A stretch of DNA of 64,000 bases, from NCBI RefSeq assembly GCF_022601975.1, contig NZ_JAKVIR010000022.1:48341-112340 (forward strand). Reading direction: 5' to 3'. The notes beneath the pieces are model-generated. The model ran no database searches. It was not told where the DNA came from and saw only the letters and a list, made by a program, of their open reading frames with translations. The stretch is from Pontibacter sp. E15-1. GTDB lineage: Bacteria > Bacteroidota > Bacteroidia > Cytophagales > Hymenobacteraceae. This document shows, piece after piece, positions 16,409-25,222 of this stretch (position 1 is the first letter of the stretch; each line of letters opens with the position of its first letter). Both the position numbers and the translations under genes were made by a program.

Positions 16409-19400
16409 TTAATTAACCGTGATATTGGCTTGTAGCTGAAGGATGACTTTCTGCAACACTTCGTCTATCAATAGGATAGCGTCGCCTATACGGTTTAGGT
16501 TTATACCCTGTTTGGCATCACTTTCTACTTTTCGGACCACTTCTTTAAGCGTGCTGATTTGCATCGTGTCGATGGTGGATTTCAGTTTGTGTGCTGCGGC
16601 GCTCACCCCAGTCCAGTCAGAGGCAGCATGCTTTTGATGAAGGTCCTCGACCGTGAGGGGCACCGTCTGGATAAATAGTTCCTGCGTTCTGTTCAGAAAC
16701 TGCTGATTTCCCCGGGACATTTTCTGCAATAAACTGAGATCATATAAAGGGCCCTCCTGAGAAGCGTGCGTTCTAGCGGTATCCGTATATGCTAAGGACA
16801 CGCTTCTGGCTGGTGCCTGCGGGGTGGTTAAGGCTGCAATCTTCATAAAGAGCTTTTCTTCTTCAAAGGGTTTTGAGATATAATCGTTCATACCGGCCCC
16901 AATATATTTTTCGGCGTCTCCTTTCAGGGCATTTGCCGTGAGGGCAATGATTGGCACATTGGCTTTTGCCTTATCTTCTAGCTTCCGGATTTGCATGGTG
17001 GCATCGATGCCGCTCAGTTCGGGCATCTGAATATCCATCAGGATTATATCGTAGGTGTTTTGCCTGGCCAGTTCTACAGCCTCTACACCGTTTCGGGCAA
17101 TATCGATGCGGGCTCCCCAGCCTTCCACTATAGATTGGGCCAGAAATATATTGACCTCGTTATCCTCAGCCATTAGTAGGTGTATGTGGCTGAGGCTGGT
17201 GAAGTCTATTACTTCTTCTTTAACTTTAGGGGCTGCATCCATTGATTTTAAATAAGTTATGTGTACTTTAAAGGTGCTTCCGTTTTCTTCCTGGCTTTCC
17301 ACGGTTAAGGTGCCTTGCTGCATCTCTACCAGCGTCTTCGAGATGTTGAGCCCCAGCCCTGTGCCACCATACTTGCGCGTCGTGCTGGAGTATGCCTGGG
17401 TGAAACCGTCGAAGATTACATCTATTTTGGAGGCCGGTATCCCGATGCCCGTATCCGACACCGTGATCTCCACTGTCAGGTTTTCAGCTGTTTCGGCAAG
17501 CACATGGCACGCCAGCCGTACCGTGCCTTCCTCTGTAAACTTGATGGCATTGTTGAGCAGGTTCAGCAGCACCTGGTTCAGGCGATAGGGGTCGCCCAGC
17601 ATGATGGCATGAGGCAAGTTTATGGGCTCCAGAACGTAATTTATTTCCTTCTCCTCAGCCTTATATATAAAGGTCTTGTAGGCGGCCCTGATTGATTCTG
17701 CCAGGTCAAAGGGGATTTGCTCGATCTCCATTTTGCCAGCCTCTATTTTTGCAATGTCCAGAATATCGTTTATCACCACGAGCAGATTGTCTGCAGACTG
17801 CTGTATAATCTGGAGCAGATTCTGCTGTGCACTGTCGAGCGTTGTTTTTTTGAGCAGGCCCGCCATACCCAGTATCCCGTTCATCGGCGTCCTGATCTCG
17901 TGGCTCATGTTCGCCAGGAAGTTCTCCTTCACCCGTGCCGATTCTTCCGCTGCCTCTTTCGCCTTCGTCAGTTGCACCTCCGTGCGCATGCGGTCTGTAA
18001 TGTCCTGGGCAATTGCGATGATATAAGGGGCTGCGCCCGGTTCCTCCACCTTGTAGTTCTGGTAATGCAGGCTACGTTTTTCTTGGTCCTTGTTTTTCAC
18101 GAAAAGCACACCGTCCACCACGTTTCTATCGCCGAACTTCTGGAGATAGCCTTCCATATAGGGCAGGAAGGAGGAGGAGAAGAAGGAGGATAGGTTTTTG
18201 CCCACCATTTTCTCCGTGGTTAACCCCAGCATTTGTAGCAGGTAGGGGTTTACGGACTGAATATTGCCTTCCATATCGTGGGTGCAGATATAGGCCTGGC
18301 TGTAGTTGATGAGGTCGCGGTATTTTTTTTCGCTGTGGCGAAGCGCCTCCTCCGATCTTTTTCGGTTGGTGATGTCGCGGGTAGCCGACTGGATTTTCGT
18401 CACGTTCCCGGCAGTGTCCAGAATCGGCTTGAGGTTCGTCTCCACCCAAAGCTCATTCCCGTTTTTGTGCAGGAGCCGACACTGCAGCGTCACGTTGGTT
18501 TTTTTCTGCATGGCCACCACAAAGCCTTTCTGCCGTACCCTTTCCCGGTCATCCGGATGAATAACCCGGAATGTTTCCATGAACAGCATTTCGATCTGGC
18601 TATACCCCAGAATTTCCTCCACCGCCTTAGAGGCATAAATATAGCTCCCGTCCGGGTTGTGGAGGCTTATCAGGTCGCGGGAGTTCTCCGAGAGCAGGCG
18701 GTGGAGCTCTTCGCTGTGTTCCAATTGCCTGCTGGCCTGGCGTTGCTCGGTCACGTTGGTGGAAATGCCCAGCACATGCACCTGGCCGTCTGCCGTGACA
18801 AGGGGCTTTTTGGTTGTGCTGAACCAAATGATTTCTCCCTGGCTATTCGTGAAGCGCTCCTGCAGCTTGATTTCCTTATTCTCCCGAATTACCTCTCTGT
18901 CAGACTCCATATATAGCCTGGACTCTTTTTTATTAGGGTATATATCGGCCGTGTTCAAGCCCTCTATCTCTTCGATTGTGCGCCCAAACAGCTTGGCAAA
19001 CTCGTGGTTTGCCAGCACGAAGTTGCCCTCCCCGTCCTTCACGTAAATAAGGCTGGGGCTTGAGTCGAGCACGAGTTCAATGAAATCGTTCTTGGCCTTG
19101 GTCTCCAGCGCGGCTTTTTTCTCCTCCGTCGTGTCCCTGACAATCACCAGGGCTTCGCTCTCGCTGTACTTGACAAAGCGGCCCTCGTAATAGAGGGTAC
19201 CCTCGGGCGCATTCAGGTCATACTCTGTTTTCTCGGATATCCCTGTCTCGATGGCGCGCTGCACATGCTGCAGCATGGCAGTGGCTAATCTATAGGGAAA
19301 GAGGGACATAATGTTCTTGCCAACAACTTCCTCTTTAGGTATAGGGAGGTATTTCTGGTCCACATTGTTCATCTCAACCAAATGGCCGTCCTTGTCGATG

Positions 19401-21049
19401 ATGAACATGATATCGGGTATGGCCGCCAATATGGCTCTGTTTTTAGCCTCACTGGCAGAGATTATGGTCTGTGCCCGCTTTAGCTCAGTGATATTAAGGC
19501 CATGCCCTATCACCAATTTCAAATCCCCAGCCTCATCCAGTACGGGGTTGAGATAACGGATATATGTTCTTTCCTTCCCCTGTCTGTCAATAAGTTTCTC
19601 TTCAAACTGTTCGAGTTGCAGGGTTTTCCGGATCCGTTTGAGGCTCTCAAGTCTACTATCCAGGTATCGGTTTTTAAACTGTCGGTATGCGCTATATTCC
19701 TCATTCGTTTTGCCAATCAGCCATTTACGCAAAGTGCCGTCGCCTATGGCGGCTGGGTTCAGGAACACGTATTGCAGCTTCTCGTTAAAAACCGCCACAT
19801 CGGAAGGGATGTTGTTCAGGATCGACTCATAGAACTCCTTCTGGCTAATTAATTCCTGGCTGTGATGCCGGATGGCGGTCACATCCTCGGCAGAACCGAT
19901 CACCTGCGTAACCGATCCGTTTTGACGGCGTTTGAACACGCTCTCACGGCTGCGCAGAATTTTAATATCTCCGTTTTTGCAGCGGACCTGGTATTCTATC
20001 TCCAGTATCTCCCCATCCTGCGCCTGGAGGATGCTGTGTATGTGCCTGTACATTTTTTCCAGATCCTCCGGCAGGACAATGTTGCTGAACACATCACCTT
20101 CAAAAGCGACCAGTTCCTCTCGGGAATATCCTAACACCGTATACACCTGCTCGTTGGAGTAGATGTGCTCGCCCGTTTCCAGATCGTTGATATACACCAT
20201 GCTGGGTATCGTGCGGGCGATGTTATGAGTAAAGTTCCGGGACTCCTGCAGTGCTTCCTCCGTCTGCTTGCGCTCCGTGATATCAGACATATAGATGTTG
20301 AAATACCCTTTGTCTGGCAGCGATGTAATGAGGGAGTGGAAATAGCGCCGGGACACATAAAACTCGAAAGAGGCGGTATGCGGAGAGGTGGGAAGGTTAA
20401 GTTTCCGGATGTGCATTAGCAGCAACCGGTTAAAGCCAGCCATGCGCTTGGCAGTAACTGAACCGAGGAGTTCAACGCTGGCCCCATTCATATACTGAAT
20501 TTCGCCGCTGAAACTTATCCGTAACATAGGATGCGGGTACTCTTCCTGCAGCGTCGGTTCAGGTTGCTGCTCCCGCTTCGCGGTTGCATCGCGGTAGAGC
20601 CATACCGCTCCCCGGGCCGCTGTTCCCACGGTCACGGGCACACGCTCCCGCTCGATTTTCATGCGCTCCGGAAATTCACCCTCATCCGAGGCGCCGGGCA
20701 TGTTGGTAACTTCATGGTGCGGCCGGAGATGGCGTAGCAGCGTGCTTTGCTCAAAAAACGACAGAGCCATGCCTGTGTAAAAGGATATGTCTTCCGGAAG
20801 ATGAAGCAGGCGGTGCAGTTCTTCGTTCAGCAAAAGGATATTGTCTTCCGAGTCGGCCAGCAGGGCTGGGGTTTTCAGGTGAAGCAATAATTTGCCAGTC
20901 GCATATGAGGGGATGGCGGAGGCATCCTGAGTGCTTTTGAGGAGCGCCAGTTCCTGACGGTGAGCGTCTACAAGTTCTTCAGCCGCATCACGGGCCTTCC
21001 GCACTGCTGCCAGTTCCTGAAGCAACTGTGCTTCCGATCGAGTATCCAT
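16409..21049 (-). CDS. Multi-PAS hybrid histidine kinase with REC and HPt domains
   Basis: 1546 residues from the ATG at 21049; a TTG six codons earlier is a less likely start. A short coiled coil (about 1-40) and a long array of at least six PAS/PAC modules (about 60-1030) precede the kinase core: HisKA with phospho-acceptor in NMSHEIRTPMNG (about 1050), HATPase with N-box LLNLLNNAIKF, G1 DTGIGIP and G2 KYGGTGLGLN (about 1160-1235). A receiver domain follows with Asp in DIILMDIQMPELSG (about 1338), then an HPt domain with His in AAAHKLKST (about 1486). No membrane segment is seen, so it is a cytoplasmic multi-input sensor with a full internal phosphorelay. The NtrC-type regulator gene lies immediately upstream on the same strand and is the likely output. 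Confidence 0.93.
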   Translation of the reverse strand: MDTRSEAQLLQELAAVRKARDAAEELVDAHRQELALLKSTQDASAIPSYATGKLLLHLKTPALLADSEDNILLLNEELHRLLHLPEDISFYTGMALSFFEQSTLLRHLRPHHEVTNMPGASDEGEFPERMKIERERVPVTVGTAARGAVWLYRDATAKREQQPEPTLQEEYPHPMLRISFSGEIQYMNGASVELLGSVTAKRMAGFNRLLLMHIRKLNLPTSPHTASFEFYVSRRYFHSLITSLPDKGYFNIYMSDITERKQTEEALQESRNFTHNIARTIPSMVYINDLETGEHIYSNEQVYTVLGYSREELVAFEGDVFSNIVLPEDLEKMYRHIHSILQAQDGEILEIEYQVRCKNGDIKILRSRESVFKRRQNGSVTQVIGSAEDVTAIRHHSQELISQKEFYESILNNIPSDVAVFNEKLQYVFLNPAAIGDGTLRKWLIGKTNEEYSAYRQFKNRYLDSRLESLKRIRKTLQLEQFEEKLIDRQGKERTYIRYLNPVLDEAGDLKLVIGHGLNITELKRAQTIISASEAKNRAILAAIPDIMFIIDKDGHLVEMNNVDQKYLPIPKEEVVGKNIMSLFPYRLATAMLQHVQRAIETGISEKTEYDLNAPEGTLYYEGRFVKYSESEALVIVRDTTEEKKAALETKAKNDFIELVLDSSPSLIYVKDGEGNFVLANHEFAKLFGRTIEEIEGLNTADIYPNKKESRLYMESDREVIRENKEIKLQERFTNSQGEIIWFSTTKKPLVTADGQVHVLGISTNVTEQRQASRQLEHSEELHRLLSENSRDLISLHNPDGSYIYASKAVEEILGYSQIEMLFMETFRVIHPDDRERVRQKGFVVAMQKKTNVTLQCRLLHKNGNELWVETNLKPILDTAGNVTKIQSATRDITNRKRSEEALRHSEKKYRDLINYSQAYICTHDMEGNIQSVNPYLLQMLGLTTEKMVGKNLSSFFSSSFLPYMEGYLQKFGDRNVVDGVLFVKNKDQEKRSLHYQNYKVEEPGAAPYIIAIAQDITDRMRTEVQLTKAKEAAEESARVKENFLANMSHEIRTPMNGILGMAGLLKKTTLDSAQQNLLQIIQQSADNLLVVINDILDIAKIEAGKMEIEQIPFDLAESIRAAYKTFIYKAEEKEINYVLEPINLPHAIMLGDPYRLNQVLLNLLNNAIKFTEEGTVRLACHVLAETAENLTVEITVSDTGIGIPASKIDVIFDGFTQAYSSTTRKYGGTGLGLNISKTLVEMQQGTLTVESQEENGSTFKVHITYLKSMDAAPKVKEEVIDFTSLSHIHLLMAEDNEVNIFLAQSIVEGWGARIDIARNGVEAVELARQNTYDIILMDIQMPELSGIDATMQIRKLEDKAKANVPIIALTANALKGDAEKYIGAGMNDYISKPFEEEKLFMKIAALTTPQAPARSVSLAYTDTARTHASQEGPLYDLSLLQKMSRGNQQFLNRTQELFIQTVPLTVEDLHQKHAASDWTGVSAAAHKLKSTIDTMQISTLKEVVRKVESDAKQGINLNRIGDAILLIDEVLQKVILQLQANITVN

Positions 21050-21159
21050 AGGGGTGTTTTTATACAAACAGATGACAAATTCTCACAGGCAACGCTTTAC
21101 CGGGTTCGGAAGCGTCAAAAATCACTGTAGTATCGCAAAAGCGGTAAAACATAGGTGCC

Positions 21160-22518
21160 TTACTCTGCCTTCAACTCATTGTTCTGAATCATGCGGTAGA
21201 TCGTCGACTTACCGATATCCAGCTTTTCGGCCACCAACAGCACGTTGTAATTGTATTTGTCAAGGAAAATCTGAATAATCTCTGTGGTATAAGCCTTCAG
21301 CGACTTTTCCTTCGCCAGAAAATTCCCATCCCTAGCTTCCACCGTGAAAATGATGTCGTTGTCCTGTATCATCGTCTCGTCTGCCATCACCACCGCCAGC
21401 TCCACTATTGCCTTCAACTCGCGCACGTTGCCGGGGAAGGAGTGGGAGAGCAGCTTCTCCTGTGCAGCGGGAGAAAGTGTCTTTTTCTGCAGGCCGTTTT
21501 CTTTGCTGAAGCTTTCTATAAACGACTTAGCCAGCACCAGGATATCGCCGCCGCGCTCGCGCAGCGGGGGCAGCTGGATGGGCAGGCCCAGCAAACGGTA
21601 ATACAGGTCTTCCCGGAATGTGCCTTTTTTCACCTCATCCGCCAGGTTTTTGTGCGTAGCCACAATAATGCGCGCATCCACAGGCACCAGGCTGTTGCCC
21701 CCCACGCGGGTAATCTCTTTTTCCTGAAGCACCCGGAGGAGCTTGGCCTGCAGGCTGATGTCCAGTTCCCCGATCTCATCCAGGAAAATGGTGCCTTTGT
21801 TAGCTTCCTCAAACTTACCGATCCGCCGCGATACCGCGCCCGTAAAAGCGCCCTTCTCATGGCCGAACAGCTCACTTTCGATCAGTTCGCGCGGAATGGC
21901 GGCTACGTTGACGGCCACGTAGGGGGCTTTCTTGCGGGTGCTGTTGTAATGCACAGCCTTGGCCACCAACTCTTTCCCGGTGCCGGTTTCGCCATTGATG
22001 GAGACGGTGATGTTGGTTTTTGCCGCCTTGTCCATCATGTTGTACACCCGCTTCATGGCATCGCTGTTCCCGATGATGAAGTTGGTGAAGTCGTACTTTT
22101 GCCCGATCTCCTCCCGCAGCTGGTCTATTTCCTTGCGCAGGGAGTCGCTCTCGCAAATTTTGTTCACGGAGTTCCAAAGGCGCTCCGGCGTGTCCTCATC
22201 TTTTACGAGGTAATCATACGCCCCCTTTTTCAGGAGGTCGACGGCAGTGGCCACATCCTCCTGGCCCGAAATCACGACGACCTGCGTGTCCGGGCTTTGT
22301 TCCTTTATCCGCTTTAAAACCTCAGCGCCGTTTTTGTCGGGCAGCGAATAATCAAGGGTAATGACATTGGGCCGCTGGTACAGGTTGGTGAGGCAATCCT
22401 GCGCAGCGTGGAATTTGTGGATTTCATAATCCGGGTTCGCGGATAAGTGGTACTCCAGCAATTCGCTATACCAGATATCATCGTCTAATATAAATATTTT
22501 AAAAGCAGTATTTTTCAT
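21160..22518 (-). CDS. NtrC-family sigma-54-dependent response regulator
   Basis: 452 residues from the ATG at 22518 (MKNTAFKIFILDDD); longer frames add an unconserved 19-residue leader. The receiver domain has phospho-acceptor Asp56 in VITLDYSLPD. The AAA+ domain has Walker A GETGTGKE, the sigma-54 contact loop GAFTGA, Walker B GTIFLDEIGE and the arginine-finger segment FREDLYYRL. The C-terminus is a Fis-type HTH (VLLVAEKLDIGKSTIYRMIQ). It activates sigma-54 promoters when phosphorylated. It is transcribed ahead of the hybrid kinase with a 110-nt gap, so the two probably form one two-component system. No clear -24/-12 target promoter was recognised nearby. Confidence 0.93.
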   Translation of the reverse strand: MKNTAFKIFILDDDIWYSELLEYHLSANPDYEIHKFHAAQDCLTNLYQRPNVITLDYSLPDKNGAEVLKRIKEQSPDTQVVVISGQEDVATAVDLLKKGAYDYLVKDEDTPERLWNSVNKICESDSLRKEIDQLREEIGQKYDFTNFIIGNSDAMKRVYNMMDKAAKTNITVSINGETGTGKELVAKAVHYNSTRKKAPYVAVNVAAIPRELIESELFGHEKGAFTGAVSRRIGKFEEANKGTIFLDEIGELDISLQAKLLRVLQEKEITRVGGNSLVPVDARIIVATHKNLADEVKKGTFREDLYYRLLGLPIQLPPLRERGGDILVLAKSFIESFSKENGLQKKTLSPAAQEKLLSHSFPGNVRELKAIVELAVVMADETMIQDNDIIFTVEARDGNFLAKEKSLKAYTTEIIQIFLDKYNYNVLLVAEKLDIGKSTIYRMIQNNELKAE

Positions 22519-22821
22519 CTCAGTTTGCACATAGCCTTCTCTGGAATGGCGCCAAAGCAAGCAGGAGGCATTCACCCACTGGTTGCGACACGTCCCTGAC
22601 CAAAGTTAGGGGATGGAATCAAAAATTAACGCTTTAAAAGCTTTAATTTTAAGTAATTATGCCCGATAATTGGAAAAGTGTAAATATATAATGTAAAATA
22701 TATGTTAAGCCTGAAAACATGTGCTCACGCTTATATCTCCCAACTAAAGAATGAGCATCTTACTTTAGGATTTAACTTCGATTGATATGGGATGGTATAC
22801 GTAAAATCGGCTGAGACTAAA

Positions 22822-22866
22822 AAAGGCGGGCCACTGCAGCTATTTTTTCTGCAGTGGCCCGCCTTT
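22822..22866 (-). terminator. Strong terminator after the DUF1206 gene
   Basis: Perfect 18-bp stem (22822-22839 with 22849-22866), 9-nt loop, followed on the minus strand by a T-run. It starts 20 nt past the DUF1206 stop. Confidence 0.85.
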
Positions 22867-22886
22867 GGGTTCGGTTTTGAGGACAG

Positions 22887-23714
22887 TTATTTATATACCG
22901 GTTGGTATTTCGCGCGCATAAACATAAACACGCCATAGCAGATCAGGCCAAGGGCCACAGCCCCCAGCAGGTAGGAGCCGTACGAGGCGTCCTCCAGAAA
23001 CGCGAACGCGCTGCTACTGCCCCCAGCCTTATTCGGGTTCGACTGCATGGCTGCCTTTAAAAACAAGTAGCCGATTACGAGCCATACCACCCCGCGGGCG
23101 ATGTAACCCACTTTTCCGGCGCGAATCATTTTGTGCTCGACATCACTTTTGAGCCCGGAGCTGCTAATCGACTTTTTGTATTTCTCGGAGTAGCCAAAGT
23201 ATATCTGGTGAACGCCGGTAAGCATGGTGCCGACAGCCAGTATACCCACCAGCCACTGGCCAAAGGGTTGCTGCAGCAGTTCCCGCACCAGTGTCTGCCT
23301 AGAGTCGCTGTCTCCGCCCCCGTTGCCCAGGGCAAGCTTTGCCGCCACAAAGGCAAGACCGCCATACACAAATCCGCTGAAGGCGTAGCGAAGCCGCTTG
23401 GCAATGCCCTTTGCGTCAGATCCCTGGCTGTTGGTATCCTGTAAAGCCTGGATAAAGCGCCAGATAACGTAGCATGCCAGCCCCAACGCGACAACGCCGA
23501 GCATCCATTTGCCGAAAGGCTGCTCCAGTATAAAACGGAAAATCCCGGATTTTCCGGCCTCCTTCGTGGATTTGCCACCAAATTCGAACGCCGCCATAAA
23601 AGCGATGATCCCTACCAGACAGTATACAACGCCTTTGGCGCTGAGGCCAGCCCTGGCAAAGTTTTTTACCCATTTGGGCGGGGCAGAGGGAATGTGAGTA
23701 GAAATGTCAGCCAT
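22887..23714 (-). CDS. DUF1206 integral membrane protein
   Basis: 275 residues from the ATG at 23714 (MADISTHIPS); the longer frame from 23762 adds an unlikely basic leader. Three internal repeats of a two-helix unit are visible, each starting with ARxGxxAxGVVY-like residues (FARAGLSAKGVVYCLVGI, LRYAFSGFVYGGLAFVA, IRAGKVGYIARGVVWLVI) and followed by a PFGxWxxG(V/I)xAxG-type loop. That is the DUF1206 pattern of six membrane helices. Function unknown. It is monocistronic, with a strong terminator. Confidence 0.88.
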   Translation of the reverse strand: MADISTHIPSAPPKWVKNFARAGLSAKGVVYCLVGIIAFMAAFEFGGKSTKEAGKSGIFRFILEQPFGKWMLGVVALGLACYVIWRFIQALQDTNSQGSDAKGIAKRLRYAFSGFVYGGLAFVAAKLALGNGGGDSDSRQTLVRELLQQPFGQWLVGILAVGTMLTGVHQIYFGYSEKYKKSISSSGLKSDVEHKMIRAGKVGYIARGVVWLVIGYLFLKAAMQSNPNKAGGSSSAFAFLEDASYGSYLLGAVALGLICYGVFMFMRAKYQPVYK

Positions 23715-23888
23715 TGGTTTAAGTTTTGAGGATAATCTCTTTTTTAGTTTCCTCTCATACACGTGTAATTCGTAGTATCGTTGTTATGGCGAATGAAATT
23801 GTACTGGTTTCCGGGCATACATTCCTCGAAACTTGCTTTTTATACAGAATCATACGGTAGATCAGGGCTTGTCTCTTTTGCGGAACAA

Positions 23889-23920
23889 TTTGCGATGCAA
23901 TATGCGCCGTTATACATTTG
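23889..23920 (+). promoter_or_regulatory. Bacteroidota-type promoter for the DUF4136 gene
   Basis: A -33 TTTG (23889-23892), a 20-nt spacer and a -7 TACATTTG (23913-23920) match the TTTG-N19/21-TAnnTTTG consensus at all fixed positions. It would give a leader of about 95 nt before the ATG at 24022. Confidence 0.65.
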
Positions 23921-24021
23921 CAGGGAATTTATACCTAAGTGACTGCCGGAACGCTGAAATGCTGCTGCAGACAGTGATTGGCACATCGCGACAAGGGCTA
24001 TACCATCTTAAAAACCACACA

Positions 24022-24612
24022 ATGAAAACAACTTTACGCTTACTCAGCCTTGTATTTGGCTTCGTGCTGGCAGGCTTGTCGCTCACCTCCTGCGTGACAA
24101 CCTCCGCGTCGAAGGGCGCACATTCCATAAAAACGCCATATGCCGCGCCAAAAACTTACAAGACCTATGCCTGGTTCCAGACGGCCCCCGTGGCGCAGCC
24201 AAGTTTTGAGAAAGGGTATAGTGCGTCTCTCGACCAAAACGTCGTACGCGCAATCGAGGAAGAATTAGAGAAGCGCGGGTACCGCAAAGCATCACAAAAC
24301 CCTGATGTGCTGGTGGCCTATGATGTCAGTGTGTCGATGGCAGAGGAAACAGACAAGGCCGCGCAGCCAAGGCCCGGATTCGGGTACAGCTATGGGTATA
24401 TGGCCGGCTATCGTTACAGCTACGGCCATGCCGACATGCCCGGTTACCGATCCGTCGACCTGTTTAAGGAAGGCACCCTGATCATCGACCTGATCAACCC
24501 AAAGTCGAATATGCTACTCTGGCGCGGTTGGGCCGAAGGGGGAATCACGAATTTTAAAGCGGGGTATGGCAAAGTGCAGGGAGTCGTTACGGATGTGATG
24601 GGGTCTCTTTAG
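24022..24612 (+). CDS. DUF4136 lipoprotein
   Basis: 196 residues from the ATG at 24022. An earlier in-frame start at 23833 would place 63 residues before the signal peptide and upstream of the promoter, so it is rejected. The lipoprotein signal ends LSLTSC (Cys near 27). The mature protein has the DUF4136 features: YKTYAWFQT, a conserved ALEEELEKRGYRKA-like helix (here VRAIEEELEKRGYRKASQNPDVLVAY), DLFKEGTLIIDLINPKSNMLLWRGWAEG. The C-terminus is slightly shorter than usual after that block. It should be a periplasmic lipoprotein of unknown function. Confidence 0.85.
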   Translation: MKTTLRLLSLVFGFVLAGLSLTSCVTTSASKGAHSIKTPYAAPKTYKTYAWFQTAPVAQPSFEKGYSASLDQNVVRAIEEELEKRGYRKASQNPDVLVAYDVSVSMAEETDKAAQPRPGFGYSYGYMAGYRYSYGHADMPGYRSVDLFKEGTLIIDLINPKSNMLLWRGWAEGGITNFKAGYGKVQGVVTDVMGSL

Positions 24613-24738
24613 GCTTTTAGTGTTAATCCCTCATTATACCAATATCCGATTGGTGTTATGTACTGGAGTACTCTTGTATAGTATATACCCCAAACTGCCA
24701 TAGCCGAAATTCTGTGTTTTTGGAGTCCATAAACCATA

Positions 24739-24819
24739 GCGCAAGCGTCCGCTTGTGCTGCCGTTGGTAGGCGATGTGCGGCAGGTTAGGCATTAAAAGT
24801 CACAAGCGGACGCTTGCGC
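24739..24819. repeat. Dispersed hairpin repeat, family A, copy 1
   Basis: Arms GCGCAAGCGTCCGCTTGTG (24739-24757) and its reverse complement (24801-24819) flank a 43-nt loop containing TGCGGCAGGTT. Each arm is itself nearly palindromic. Another two-armed copy is at 62909-62986 and a single arm is at 58699-58717. Confidence 0.85.
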
Positions 24820-24891
24820 CATAGAGAGCCTCCCCGTGAGGGGATGGGGCATTTTATTATTACTTCCTGCTGTTACGCCTTGCGTTCTTTT

Positions 24892-25056
24892 GTCCCCCTT
24901 GGGGGTAGGGGCCCTCGACGTAGAAGGGGGCAGGGGGATGATACTCCCTGCGGACAATCAACCTGTAAGACACTTCGGAAGCGGATTTCATCAAGCAAGG
25001 TCAGGGAAGGTTCTTTCGGCCGCCTGTCATCCCCCTAACCCCCTTCAAAGGGGGAC
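24892..25056. repeat. Dispersed GC-rich repeat, family B, copy 1
   Basis: A 165-bp unit bounded by GTCCCCCTT and AAGGGGGAC. Inside, AGGGGGCAGGGGGATGA and TCATCCCCCTAACCCCCT flank an 85-nt interior (24942-25026). The same flanks surround a related but inverted 85-nt interior at 60783-60867. It occupies most of the 610-bp gap between DUF4136 and the antiporter; the remainder (25085-25222) is AT-rich without recognisable features. Confidence 0.8.
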
Positions 25057-25222
25057 AAACTTTAAAAGGGTACTTTCACGAACTGTGCAGCTCTCTAGCA
25101 TAACGTCAGTGAAGGCTCTTGGGAGACTAAATATTAATAGGTATAAGTTACTTAAAACCAATTGATTAAAATAAATTTAATCAAGTAAGTATTTAACTCG
25201 ATGTAAAGAGTTTTAACCTTTT

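Noticed and set aside
23833..24021. 63-residue N-terminal extension of the DUF4136 protein
   Set aside because: It would precede the lipoprotein signal peptide and begin upstream of the well-matched promoter at 23889-23920.
24613..25222. CRISPR array or insertion sequence in the repeat-rich gap
   Set aside because: The repeats are a hairpin and one GC-rich unit, not evenly spaced direct repeats, and no transposase or Cas frame is present.
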